64,000 nt of DNA from an uncultured Porticoccus sp. (lineage in GTDB: Bacteria > Pseudomonadota > Gammaproteobacteria > Pseudomonadales > Porticoccaceae): assembly GCF_913061305.1 (NCBI RefSeq), contig NZ_CAJXST010000003.1:186001-250000 (forward strand). The letters run 5' to 3'. The notes under the pieces were generated by a model. That model was not told the origin of the DNA. It worked only from the letters and a program-made list of their open reading frames with translations, and searched no databases. Position 1 is the stretch's first letter; every line of letters begins with the position of its first letter. Shown here piece after piece: positions 19,057 through 27,329 of this stretch. Position numbers and translations under genes: made by a program.

Positions 19057-20346
19057 CTAGCTGGGGGAAAGGAGAGTTGCGTGCGACTGTTCATGGACTG
19101 GATGACAAAACTGGTAAGTGCTGCGACCCGCCTTTTTGGCGCTGTACATAGCCTTGTCTGCACTCCGTATCATGATGTCGGCATCGACTCCATCCTCGGG
19201 ATAAACACTGATGCCAATGCTCAGGGTTACCTGGAGTTTGTGCCCGGAAATAATGTGTGGTGCAACGAATTTGGCCAACACTTTTTCGGCTATATGGGCA
19301 GCATCCGTCCTCGCTTCAATTTCGGTCAATAGAATGACGAACTCGTCACCGCTGTGGCGACTGACTGTGTCTGTACCCCGGACACAGGACACCATGTCAG
19401 CCGCAACCACTTGCAATAAATGATCGCCTACTGCATGCCCCTGGGTGTCGTTGATTTGTTTGAAATCATCAAGATCCAGAAACAGCAATGCAATTTGCTT
19501 GTGGTGTCGCTTGGCCATGCCAATGGCCTGAGTGAGCCGCTCAATAAGCAGCACCCGATTGGGCAGTCCGGTGAGAAAATCGTGTTGGGCGCGATGGCTC
19601 ATCTCCTGAATTACAGAGCCTGATTGCCGGGCATCATGAAAAACAATCACCGCCCCGGCCATGCCACCCTTGCGATTGCGGATGGGCGCCGCAGAATCCT
19701 CAATCGCCACATCGGTACCGTCGCGGCGAATCAGCACGCTGCCCAAAGCCAGCTCTACCGTCCGTTCTTCACTGATAGCCCGCTGTGCGGGGCTTATCGC
19801 CGGCTCCCGGGTAGTCCCGTTAATAATACAAAAGACCTCATCGACTGGCCGCCCAAGCGCCTCTTTTCTGGACCAGCCGGTCATTGTTTCGGCTACCTTG
19901 TTGATATAAATCACCTTGGCTGTCGGATCCACAACCAACACGGCATCGCCAATGGAATCGAGTGTGATCTTTGCCATATCTTCGAACGAGACATCACCAA
20001 AGGAACCCATGGCAAGGTCATTGGAGTGCGGCGCTTCCTCCTTCTTGTGAGATGAATCATCATGCAACAGTTTGTGTCTTTGCCAGCGAACCCAGCTCGT
20101 AGCTGCTCGAAGGCCACTGGCTAGATGATGAAAGGCCTTTCCTTCACCGGTGATTGTCAGAGAGCTGTTGCAATGTGGACATATTTCTCTCTGCCGGGAG
20201 TCGGTAACAGCCACTTCTTCATCAATGAGTATCAGGGAATTGTTGCAGTGGGGACAAACCTGCCTCTGCCCGGAGGCAGTAATACCTTTGCCGGGCAAAG
20301 GGTTGGAAGGCATCGATTTGTTCAATCTAATGATCATGGCAACCAT
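19057..20346 (-). CDS. Diguanylate cyclase-like protein: zinc-ribbon, PAS, SGDEF
   Basis: 429 residues. Residues 31-34 and 56-59 are two CPHC knuckles in near-identical contexts (CPHCNNSL, CPHCNSSL), suggesting a zinc ribbon. Residues 120-240 are a PAS domain (DSIGDAVLVVDPTAKVIYIN). Residues 255-415 are a GGDEF domain with DLDDFKQINDTQGHAVGDHL, an intact inhibitory site R323-GT-D326, and an active-site loop of SGDEF (332-336) rather than GGDEF. It probably makes c-di-GMP in response to a signal, though the altered first glycine leaves activity uncertain. The two CPHC units are also alike in DNA (period about 75 bases), so they arose by tandem duplication. Confidence 0.85.
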   Translation of the reverse strand: MVAMIIRLNKSMPSNPLPGKGITASGQRQVCPHCNNSLILIDEEVAVTDSRQREICPHCNSSLTITGEGKAFHHLASGLRAATSWVRWQRHKLLHDDSSHKKEEAPHSNDLAMGSFGDVSFEDMAKITLDSIGDAVLVVDPTAKVIYINKVAETMTGWSRKEALGRPVDEVFCIINGTTREPAISPAQRAISEERTVELALGSVLIRRDGTDVAIEDSAAPIRNRKGGMAGAVIVFHDARQSGSVIQEMSHRAQHDFLTGLPNRVLLIERLTQAIGMAKRHHKQIALLFLDLDDFKQINDTQGHAVGDHLLQVVAADMVSCVRGTDTVSRHSGDEFVILLTEIEARTDAAHIAEKVLAKFVAPHIISGHKLQVTLSIGISVYPEDGVDADIMIRSADKAMYSAKKAGRSTYQFCHPVHEQSHATLLSPS

Positions 20347-20609
20347 ACTAGATAGGCATTTTCAGTTGGTCTGTGCGCAACCCCACTCAGGATCCATGCG
20401 ATAAACTGAACGTACCAACCTTTACCGATTCGAGAACTACCTCCATTAGTGTGTCAGCGCACCGACGCCAGGCAACCTCGGTGCGTACTGTGCGTGACAG
20501 CCGTACAGACACTCAGCTATTACACAGGAGAACAGAAAGCAGAATAAAGCCGTCCGGCAGCCACCCGGCTGTTGCGGTACCAGTCGTCTTTTCACAACGG
20601 AGTACCAAG

Positions 20610-21446
20610 ATGAACAGATACACCCGAAAACTTTCACTGGCGTCAGCTATTTCGCTGGCCATTATGACCAGCGCCAACAGTCTGGCGGCTCCCGGGCCGT
20701 CCGAGGAAATCAATGAGGCGCGCCAGGAGAGCCAGATTCTGACGACCTATGCACTGAGTCGCCATCTGGATACGCACGATCTCAAGGTCACCGTGGATGA
20801 CGGTGTGGCAACGCTGACTGGCAAAGTCAGTGAAGAGGTCAGTAAAGAGTTGGCTAAACAGATCGCTCTGGGCGTTAACGGCATCGACGATGTCGATAAC
20901 CAGATTGAAGTTGACGCTGACTACACACCAACAACTTCCTCCGGTGAGCGCAGTTACGGCGAAGTGGTTCAGGATGCCTCAATCACTGCGGCGGTGAAAT
21001 CGAAATTACTGTGGAGCAAAGATGCCCCCGGTTTGTCCGTCAATGTGGAAACAACGTCCGGCAAAGTGACCTTGCTCGGCAGCGCCAACAGTCAGGGAGC
21101 AAAAGAGATGGCCGGTATGCTTGCCAGCAACACCTATGGGGTTGAGGCAGTAGACAATAAACTGGCGGTGGACGAAACGGAGAAGGCGGTTATGGCGGAC
21201 GCCAAAGAAGAAACAGCCAGCCTGGGGCAGCATATCTCCGACAGCTGGATCACTACCAAAGTAAAATCCAGTCTGATGTATTCCAATATAGTCCATAGTT
21301 CGGATATATCGGTCACTACCAGGGATGGTGTGGTTTCCCTGAACGGCAAGGTGGCCAGCGGCGCAGAACATGCTCTCGCCGTTGAACTTACCAGAAATGT
21401 ACAGGGTGTCACACGTGTTGACGCCAAGGCTTTAAACCACTCGTAA
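20610..21446 (+). CDS. Periplasmic protein with three BON domains (OsmY-like)
   Basis: 278 residues. A signal peptide ends at NSLAAPG. Three BON units follow: about residues 40-95 (LKVTVDDGVATLTGKV), 115-175 (LSVNVETTSGKVTLLGSA) and 205-270 (ISVTTRDGVVSLNGKV). BON domains are thought to bind phospholipid; OsmY-type proteins are envelope-stress or chaperone-like. The ATG at 20610 has ACGGAG upstream; the frame is open for 237 bases before it without similarity. A degenerate copy of the region's shared motif (20489-20508) lies about 100 bases upstream. The next gene, convergent, is a Crp/Fnr regulator four bases away. Confidence 0.87.
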   Translation: MNRYTRKLSLASAISLAIMTSANSLAAPGPSEEINEARQESQILTTYALSRHLDTHDLKVTVDDGVATLTGKVSEEVSKELAKQIALGVNGIDDVDNQIEVDADYTPTTSSGERSYGEVVQDASITAAVKSKLLWSKDAPGLSVNVETTSGKVTLLGSANSQGAKEMAGMLASNTYGVEAVDNKLAVDETEKAVMADAKEETASLGQHISDSWITTKVKSSLMYSNIVHSSDISVTTRDGVVSLNGKVASGAEHALAVELTRNVQGVTRVDAKALNHS

Positions 21447-21450
21447 GAGG

Positions 21451-22212
21451 TTATCGGGTCGGGAGGCAGTTGGGCTTCAACAGGCGATCTGTCTCCCGTT
21501 TAACCACCGCATAGCACTCGCAACTCAGTTGCTCCAGCCTGTGGCGGTCAATAACTTTGATGTGACCGCGCCGGTATTCGATAACACCGAGCTTTTGCAA
21601 CCGCCCCGCCGCCTCAGTCACCCCTTCACGGCGAACGCCGAGCATGTTGGCGATAAGCTCCTGGGTCATGATCAGGTGATTGGTGGGCAAGCGATCCAGG
21701 GACAGCAGCAGCCAACGGCACAACTGCTGGTCGATGGTATGGTGCCGATTGCACACGGCAGTCTGCGCCATTTGGGTGATCAGTGCCTGTGTGTAGCGCA
21801 ATACCAGCGACATCAACTGGCCGTGGCGGTTGAACTCATCGATCAGTCGTTGCCCCAGCAGCCGGTAACCAGTACCTCCGCTCTGAATCACGGCGCGACT
21901 GGACGTGCTCTCTCCACCCATAAAAAGGGAGATGCCCACCAGGCCTTCGTTGCCCACCACAGAAATTTCTGCCGATGAACCGCTTTCCATAACGTAGAGC
22001 AACGACACAATGGAGTCAGTGGGGAAGTACACATAGCGCATCTTGTCCCCCGCTTCATAGAGCACCTTACCCAGGGGCAAGGGCGTTTCCTCGAGGTGGG
22101 GAAAGAGCCGCTGTTGAGCGTCGGCTGACAATAAAGCGAGCAAGCGGTTTTGAGTGGGTTGAGTGGGTTGAGTGGGTTGAGTGGGTTGAGTGGCTTGCAT
22201 GGTCGGTGGCAT
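21451..22212 (-). CDS. Crp/Fnr-family transcription regulator
   Basis: About 253 residues. The N-terminus carries a TQP tripeptide repeat, then a cyclic-nucleotide-binding-like beta-barrel (LPLGKVLYEAGDKMRYVYFPTDSIVSLL) and a winged helix (LIMTQELIANMLGVRREGVTEAAGRL). No FNR-type N-terminal cysteine cluster is seen, so it is not an oxygen-sensing FNR; the ligand is unknown. The ATG at 22212 with AAGGAA upstream is preferred over a TTG at 22239. A second regulator of the same broad type lies just upstream. A 14-base palindrome (22329-22342) before the gene may be its own operator. Confidence 0.87.
   Translation of the reverse strand: MPPTMQATQPTQPTQPTQPTQNRLLALLSADAQQRLFPHLEETPLPLGKVLYEAGDKMRYVYFPTDSIVSLLYVMESGSSAEISVVGNEGLVGISLFMGGESTSSRAVIQSGGTGYRLLGQRLIDEFNRHGQLMSLVLRYTQALITQMAQTAVCNRHHTIDQQLCRWLLLSLDRLPTNHLIMTQELIANMLGVRREGVTEAAGRLQKLGVIEYRRGHIKVIDRHRLEQLSCECYAVVKRETDRLLKPNCLPTR
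22150..22194. repeat. In-frame 9-bp tandem repeat
   Basis: Five copies of TTGAGTGGG (last one TTGAGTGGC) within the 5' end of the Crp/Fnr gene, encoding the TQP repeat. Changes in copy number would lengthen or shorten the N-terminus without shifting the frame. Confidence 0.95.
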
Positions 22213-22328
22213 CGTCGATGTCTTCCTTATTGGGATCAACAGATAAGTGCTATTGTAGTTTGTCTGCCAAGGGTAAGGTACGACACAACATATATTGTTT
22301 TTTTATGGTTAAGGGTATTTTTTGGAAC

Positions 22329-22342
22329 CATCCGAACGGATG
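22329..22342. promoter_or_regulatory. Palindrome, possible operator
   Basis: CATCCGAACGGATG: two perfect 6-base arms around AA, 117 bases upstream of the Crp/Fnr start at 22212. It could be a regulator site or a small hairpin. Confidence 0.35.
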
Positions 22343-22434
22343 ATTGACACAGTGTCCTGGCGGTATGACGTGGGATCACAACCTGAAGACCATGGCAAAG
22401 GAATCTGTTTCCGATTGATCCTGGCAGGCGGCCA

Positions 22435-22563
22435 TGGGCTATCAGTTTCCCGGACACACCGTTATACATCCCTGTCGTCCCTCATGTTTTTCGTCCTGGT
22501 ACTTCCTTGTAGGCTCGTCTTTTGTCACCCTGACCTCAGACGGCCCGGGAAACTGATAGCCCA
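22435..22563. repeat. 19-bp perfect inverted repeat with 91-bp spacer
   Basis: TGGGCTATCAGTTTCCCGG at 22435-22453 is the exact reverse complement of 22545-22563. It lies in the 463-base gap between the two Crp/Fnr genes. The spacer has no convincing reading frame. It looks like a small MITE or a long stem-loop RNA; no target-site duplication is obvious. Confidence 0.8.
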
Positions 22564-22619
22564 CGGGTTTGTGCCATACCCGTAGTCAAGGAGATTACTT
22601 CAGCCGCTGGCTGGGCTCT

Positions 22620-22633
22620 GTACGCTATCGAAC
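22620..22633. promoter_or_regulatory. Shared 14-bp near-palindrome, copy 1
   Basis: GTACGCTATCGAAC, matching the recurrent GTRCGHTRGCGYAC element in this region with changes in the right arm. It lies between the upstream regulator's 3' end and the inverted repeat; no start codon is close by. Confidence 0.4.
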
Positions 22634-22675
22634 ATTAGGGGAAGTCGTTGGCAATCTGCTATAGGGAAACGGCAC

Positions 22676-23347
22676 TCAACGGAGGAGGCTCGCATAATTT
22701 TCAATGCTCGCCTGGTAGCATCGACAGGATTTAGCCTCAAGACCCTTGCGATCAACGATGGTGATTTTTCCGCGGCTGTAGCGGATGATGCCTTTCCGTT
22801 GCAGCTTGACTGCGGCAATGGTGACGGCTCCCCGTTGTACGCCCAGTATCTCGGCGAGTAGCAGATGGGTCAGGGGCAGGCAATTCGTCTGGGAGCGATC
22901 ATGAGCCAGCAAAAGAGCGCGTGGCAATCGCTTGGCCACCTCATGAAAACGGGTGCAACTGATAGTTTGCAGTAGCTCCACGAGAGCAACGTACAAATAG
23001 CTTTGCAGGATATGACTCAATGCAGGGTACCTTTGCATAGCCGCCTGCAGTATCTCGGCCTTGATCCGCATTGCCATGCAAGGGGTCTGAACGATACCGC
23101 GCTGCAGGGCGCGATTGATACCCAGAATCAGACTCGCGCCGAGCATGCCTTCGCTGCCTATGCTCTCTGTTTCGAAAGGCCGGTGACCGTCGAGTGCGTT
23201 AATCAGGGAGATGTTACCGGTTACAGGGAAATAGGCATGGCTGAAGGATTCTCCTGTTTCACAAAGGATTTCACCAACGGCAATTTCAACAGGCTCACAT
23301 TGGGCCAGCACAGCGTTGCGCTCCCGGGGGGGCAAGCGGTCAATCAA
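22676..23347 (-). CDS. Crp/Fnr-family transcription regulator (second)
   Basis: 223 residues: cyclic-nucleotide-binding-like domain (IAVGEILCETGESFSHAYFP) and C-terminal winged helix (LPLTHLLLAEILGVQRGAVTIAAVKL). It shares architecture with the neighbour at 21451-22212, including the C-terminal (S)CxCY segment, but identity looks low, so it is an old paralogue. The only in-frame start is TTG at 23347, after an in-frame stop; AAGGAATAAGG lies some 35 bases upstream, so the N-terminus is uncertain. A copy of the shared 14-bp element is 150 bases upstream. Confidence 0.83.
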   Translation of the reverse strand: MIDRLPPRERNAVLAQCEPVEIAVGEILCETGESFSHAYFPVTGNISLINALDGHRPFETESIGSEGMLGASLILGINRALQRGIVQTPCMAMRIKAEILQAAMQRYPALSHILQSYLYVALVELLQTISCTRFHEVAKRLPRALLLAHDRSQTNCLPLTHLLLAEILGVQRGAVTIAAVKLQRKGIIRYSRGKITIVDRKGLEAKSCRCYQASIENYASLLR

Positions 23348-23847
23348 ACGATTTCCATCTCGACCTATATCGACAGGCTCACCTTATTCCTTTTCAGTGA
23401 CATTGGGTTCTCCCGGAGGATCAATCAACCAGCCATTACATCAGGGGTGTCATGGCAGGAACGGCACAGAATATGACTGAAAATCGACGATGTTTCTGTG
23501 CGCTATCAAACGGAGCCAGTATCAGCCCCTGTTGGGTGCTGGTTGAATTGCCATTGGCGGCATGGCCTACCCGACTGCAGCGCATGGCTGACTAGAAATG
23601 GAATATTTGCGTGTGATACCGCACAGAGATAATTTTTTTAAGAAGACATTATGTGTTTCGCGAGTTGTGAGAGTGACCAGAAATTTTTATGGAGGACTCT
23701 CCCGGACACAGAACCGGCATTTGCAACAACGGCAACCGAGAGCCAGCCAATCCTGGAACGGCAACATGAAAACCCCGGCAGCCCCAGCCGAAAGTGACCA
23801 CACCCGGCAAGAGCAATAACCTAATTAACTAAAATAAGGAGTTTGGC
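23348..23847. other. 500-bp intergenic region
   Basis: Between the second Crp/Fnr gene and the small W-rich gene. It holds one copy of the shared 14-bp element (23498-23511). Short open frames here lack ribosome binding sites and family similarity. A purine-rich ribosome binding site for the next gene is at its right end. Confidence 0.5.
23498..23511. promoter_or_regulatory. Shared 14-bp near-palindrome, copy 2
   Basis: GTGCGCTATCAAAC. Read towards the Crp/Fnr gene at 22676-23347 it continues as GCGCACAGA, the same extension seen at the BON lipoprotein promoter. The distance to the annotated TTG is about 150 bases. Confidence 0.5.
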
Positions 23848-24108
23848 TTGAAGTGGAATGCCGCGCAGGGAAAGTGGAAAAACCCCTGGGTAAATGTGAT
23901 GGAACATCAGCTTGAGGCCAGTGCTAATCAGTTTGTTTTACTGGCCTATCGCTGGAATGGAGAAACAGTTGATAGCCCTGCCCCCGGCGCTATTACGAAT
24001 AAACTGGCCGTGCAAAAAACCAGACTCGTTCACTGGCCAATCACAAAAATTGTCGATGTCGAACCCGAACTGGAGTACCCGATTGGCAATTCAACCCGCT
24101 GGCTATAA
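23848..24108 (+). CDS. Small hypothetical protein upstream of CsbD
   Basis: 86 residues starting MKWNAAQGKWKNPWVNVM, soluble, tryptophan-rich at the N-terminus, no signal peptide or membrane segment. Not recognised. The reason for calling it real is a strong AAGGAG (23836-23841) six bases before a TTG start, and co-orientation with csbD 27 bases downstream. Confidence 0.55.
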   Translation: MKWNAAQGKWKNPWVNVMEHQLEASANQFVLLAYRWNGETVDSPAPGAITNKLAVQKTRLVHWPITKIVDVEPELEYPIGNSTRWL

Positions 24109-24135
24109 CGCCAGACAATATGACAGGAGAGACGT

Positions 24136-24339
24136 ATGAACTGGGATATCATTGAAGGTGACTGGAAACAGTTCAAAGGTAAGGTAAAAGCACAATGGGG
24201 CAAGTTGACTGATGACCGTCTTGATGTGATCGCTGGCAAGCGCGACCAGCTCAAGGGCGAAATTCAAGAGGCTTACGGCCTGACGAAAGACGAAGCCGAG
24301 AAGCAGGTCAAAGCTTTTGAAGACGTCAGCAAAAAATGA
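24136..24339 (+). CDS. CsbD-family stress protein
   Basis: 67 residues with the classic CsbD pattern (MNWDIIEGDWKQFKGKVKAQ, then WGKLTDDRLDVIAGKRDQL): a small, highly charged, helical cytosolic protein, abundant under general stress in many bacteria, biochemical role unknown. CAGGAGAG precedes the ATG. A clear terminator follows. Confidence 0.93.
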   Translation: MNWDIIEGDWKQFKGKVKAQWGKLTDDRLDVIAGKRDQLKGEIQEAYGLTKDEAEKQVKAFEDVSKK

Positions 24340-24371
24340 CGTTCGCTAAGTTTTGATGCTTTATACAAAAC

Positions 24372-24412
24372 CGCCAGGCAGAGATGTGCAAAGTTGCCTG
24401 GCGATTTTTATT
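24372..24412 (+). terminator. Rho-independent terminator after csbD
   Basis: Perfect 9-base stem CGCCAGGCA (24372-24380) and TGCCTGGCG (24395-24403) followed by ATTTTTATTATT. Confidence 0.85.
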
Positions 24413-24522
24413 ATTATAAATGGCCTTATTAATTAATAGTCACACTATTAATCGCCAAATTGCGAGTTGTAACACGCCGGGATGATATCCCGGCTGTCAT
24501 CCCTCACTGTATCAATCGTTGC

Positions 24523-24681
24523 TCAGATCCTTCCCGCCAGAAACAACACCAGCAGAACCAGTACGATAATGCCGACTATACCGCTGGGCATATAGCCCCA
24601 CTCCCGGCTGTGCGGCCATGCGGGAATGACGCCCACCAGAACCAGTATCAGAACAATGACAAGAACCGTTGTCAGGCTCAT
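24523..24681 (-). CDS. DUF3309-like small membrane protein
   Basis: 52 residues with two hydrophobic helices (TTVLVIVLILVLVGVIPAW and IVGIIVLVLLVLFLAG) joined by PHSREWGYMPSG, which is the DUF3309 pattern. Function unknown; such proteins accompany CsbD, GlsB and BON genes in stress regions. The ATG at 24681 has GGAG eight bases upstream. The shared 14-bp element sits 60 bases before the start. Confidence 0.85.
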   Translation of the reverse strand: MSLTTVLVIVLILVLVGVIPAWPHSREWGYMPSGIVGIIVLVLLVLFLAGRI

Positions 24682-24741
24682 TTGAAGTACTCCATAAAAT
24701 GGTTGAAGCTGAGACATTAGCTTGATTAAGCGTTCCCATCG

Positions 24742-24755
24742 GTACGCTATCGCAC
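24742..24755. promoter_or_regulatory. Shared 14-bp near-palindrome, copy 3
   Basis: Plus strand GTACGCTATCGCAC; towards the DUF3309 gene it reads GTGCGATAGCGTAC, 60 bases before the start codon. It also lies about 150 bases upstream of the divergent BCCT transporter gene. Confidence 0.6.
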
Positions 24756-24906
24756 AGTGGGGATTCCGGTCCCGCGCATGTGCCCTTTTCGTTCAGGTAT
24801 TAGATGGTTTTCCGGGGCACCACCGTATCTTCAGTGCAGGCAATTAGCCGCTATGTTAAGTTCGTCACTGCGCTTTTTTCACTGTACGCTGTTTGGATTA
24901 TTCGTC

Positions 24907-26553
24907 ATGAACAACCGTCCCGGCTGGGTCTTTTACACATCGCTGATTCTGCTGGCGGCATTTGTCGGCCTGGGCGCTACCAACCCCGAGCAGCTGTCGG
25001 CATGGGCTGGGGTCGGTCTGCAGTTTACGACCGAGCATTTTGGCTGGCTGTATCTGTTTGCCACCAGTGGTTTTCTGCTGTTCTGCATCGGTATTGCCTC
25101 GAGTGATTACGGCCATATCCGTCTGGGTGTGGAGGGCGAGGCCGCGGAATTTCCCTATCTCACCTGGTTGGGGATGATTTTTTCGGCTGGCATGGGTGTG
25201 GGACTGGTGTTCTGGGCGGTAGCCGAACCCATGAGTCACTTTGTCAGCCCGCCTTTCGGCGAGGCCGAGCCCCGTAGTCCCCAGGCGGCGGGGGCTGCGA
25301 TGCGCTATTCGCTGTTTCACTGGGGTTTTCATCAATGGGCCAATTTTGCGTTGGTGGGATTGTCCATTGCCTATGTGCGTTTCCGTATGCAGCGCCCGGG
25401 ACTGATCAGCGAGACTTTTCGGCCGCTGCTGGGTGACAGGGTGGACGGTGCTGGCGGCCATCTGATCAATATCCTGGCGGTGATATCGACGGTATTTGGT
25501 GTGGCTACTACGCTGGGGCTGGGCGTCATCCAGATTAACAGTGGGCTGGTGTCAGTGGGCGATGTGGTTTTTGGCACCACCCAGCAGCTGATGATTCTGG
25601 GCGGCATCTCGATGATTTTTTTGGTGTGTGCACTGACGCCGCTGGAAAGTGGTGTGCGTTACATCAGTGATCTGAACATGTTGCTGGCGGGCGCGCTGTT
25701 GGTGTTTGTATTTTTTGCCGGCCCCACCGATTTCATTACTGCCGCCATGACCAACGCCATCGGAGATTATTTTGGCAATATCATGGGCATGAGCCTGGTG
25801 ATGACACCCTACACCGGCGATGACTGGGTACAGCGCTGGACAATTTTTTACTGGGCCTGGGGACTATCCTGGGCGCCGTTTGTGGGCAGTTTTATCGCGC
25901 GGATTTCCCGCGGTCGCACCATCCGGGAATTTGTCATGGGTGTGATCGGCATGCCGGTGCTGCTGAGTGTGCTGTGGTTTTCGACCTTTGGCGGCTCGGC
26001 ACTGTATTTTGAACTGTTCGAAGGTGCGGCCCTGGGCGATGCGGTGGTGCAGGAAATGAGCTCTGCCCTGTTCGCTACCCTGGCGCTTCTACCGGGCGCG
26101 GACATTATCAGTATTTTGATGCTGGTGCTGATTATCCTGTTTGTAATTACCTCGGCCAACTCAGCTACTTTTGTGCTGGGTATGTTTACCAGCAAGGGTG
26201 TGCTCACACCCAGTCGCTGGTCGCGGGTAACCTGGGGTGTGATTCAGGTACTGGTGGCCGGCGTATTGCTGCTCAGTGGCGGACTGGCGGCACTGCAGAC
26301 CATCTCCATTGTGGCGGCCTTTCCGTTTATGATTCTGATGATTTTTATGGCCACCTCACTGCTCCGATCCCTGCGCACCGAGCGTCGCCAGCAGGAGCTG
26401 CACGAGGCCATGACCCGCGAGCGGTTGCTGCGACTACTGGACAGCAGCGATCACCTGGGGGAGCCGGAGCGGCCCACAGAGCTTGATGAATTGCGCGAAG
26501 AACTGATAGAACAGGTCAGCCAAGGGGAACCGGAACCGCCTCGACCGGAGTAA
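24907..26553 (+). CDS. BCCT-family transporter
   Basis: About 548 residues, twelve predicted membrane helices. The betaine/carnitine/choline transporter signature FYWAWGLSWAPFVGSFIARI followed by SRGRTIREF is intact, as are GMGVGLVFWAVAEP and HWGFHQWA. It probably imports a quaternary amine or compatible solute for osmoprotection. The C-terminus is a charged cytosolic tail (LRTERRQQELHEAMTRERLL). The N-terminus is uncertain: the ATG at 24907 directly precedes the first helix, one at 24853 would add 18 residues, and neither has a strong ribosome binding site. Confidence 0.9.
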   Translation: MNNRPGWVFYTSLILLAAFVGLGATNPEQLSAWAGVGLQFTTEHFGWLYLFATSGFLLFCIGIASSDYGHIRLGVEGEAAEFPYLTWLGMIFSAGMGVGLVFWAVAEPMSHFVSPPFGEAEPRSPQAAGAAMRYSLFHWGFHQWANFALVGLSIAYVRFRMQRPGLISETFRPLLGDRVDGAGGHLINILAVISTVFGVATTLGLGVIQINSGLVSVGDVVFGTTQQLMILGGISMIFLVCALTPLESGVRYISDLNMLLAGALLVFVFFAGPTDFITAAMTNAIGDYFGNIMGMSLVMTPYTGDDWVQRWTIFYWAWGLSWAPFVGSFIARISRGRTIREFVMGVIGMPVLLSVLWFSTFGGSALYFELFEGAALGDAVVQEMSSALFATLALLPGADIISILMLVLIILFVITSANSATFVLGMFTSKGVLTPSRWSRVTWGVIQVLVAGVLLLSGGLAALQTISIVAAFPFMILMIFMATSLLRSLRTERRQQELHEAMTRERLLRLLDSSDHLGEPERPTELDELREELIEQVSQGEPEPPRPE

Positions 26554-26915
26554 AAGCTGGCTAACAGCAGCGTTCCGACATTTAAACGCATCAGCTCCAC
26601 GATGGACTTCTGATCCTGTTGTGGTTGGTCGGGTTGACTGGTCGTCTGATCGCCACCCTGCTCAATCAGAGCTCGGCGGTAATCGTATTCGTTACGGTGG
26701 CACTGACCCGGCTAGGCTCGTGGTGGGACAGGTTAATGCGTGGTGTATCACTGTTGTGGCAGCTATCGCTGCTGTGGATTCCCCGGTTGGCTGGCAAGAG
26801 CCCGGTTAACGCCGAGCGAACAGAATTACTTGCACCAGTCAGGGCGCAGGTTTAAAAAGCGGAGTAACGTCGGGATAGTTGCGAGCTCTTTTCATCCATA
26901 GGCCAAGGTTAAGCC

Positions 26916-27329
26916 ATGACAATTAACACATCACAGACCAAGGACGCCACCGGCCGGGGCTGGGCAATAGTGATCTACGGGCTGCTGCTGGGCAGCATCA
27001 TGACCGTGGTGACGGCTCCGTTAGCTGCAATTCTGGCCCACTGGCGATGTCCCGGCAGCGCCCCCTGGGTGGCCAGCCATCTCCGTTTTCAGGCGCGTAC
27101 GTTCTGGATCGGCTTGATGGCCTGTGCCCTCGCTTTCGCCGCCTGGCAGGGGCTTGGCTACCTGGGTGCCCCGCCGCTCAGTGCCTGGATATTCGGGTAT
27201 CTGTTCTTCACTGCCCTGTTGATCTGGCTGGTGGGTCGCTGCGCCATCGGCATTCACCGGCTCACCGCCAATCTCCCAATAGATAACCCAAAAAGCCTGC
27301 TCTTGGGCCTGCACTCATCCAAGCAGTGA
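26916..27329 (+). CDS. Predicted membrane protein (COG3671/DUF4870-like)
   Basis: 137 residues with three hydrophobic helices and the segment WVASHLRFQARTFWIG, typical of the COG3671 membrane proteins. Function unknown. It is convergent with norD, whose stop codon is immediately adjacent. Confidence 0.7.
   Translation: MTINTSQTKDATGRGWAIVIYGLLLGSIMTVVTAPLAAILAHWRCPGSAPWVASHLRFQARTFWIGLMACALAFAAWQGLGYLGAPPLSAWIFGYLFFTALLIWLVGRCAIGIHRLTANLPIDNPKSLLLGLHSSKQ

Noticed and set aside
20373-20609. 79-codon N-terminal extension of the three-BON protein
   Set aside because: The extension is rich in Arg, Ser and Thr with no similarity and would bury the signal peptide; the ATG at 20610 has its own ribosome binding site.
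23598-23819. 73-codon plus-strand frame
   Set aside because: No ribosome binding site, no family, atypical composition.
26619-26855. 78-codon hydrophobic frame after the BCCT gene
   Set aside because: TTG start with no ribosome binding site and no recognised family; may be a small membrane protein but support is too weak.
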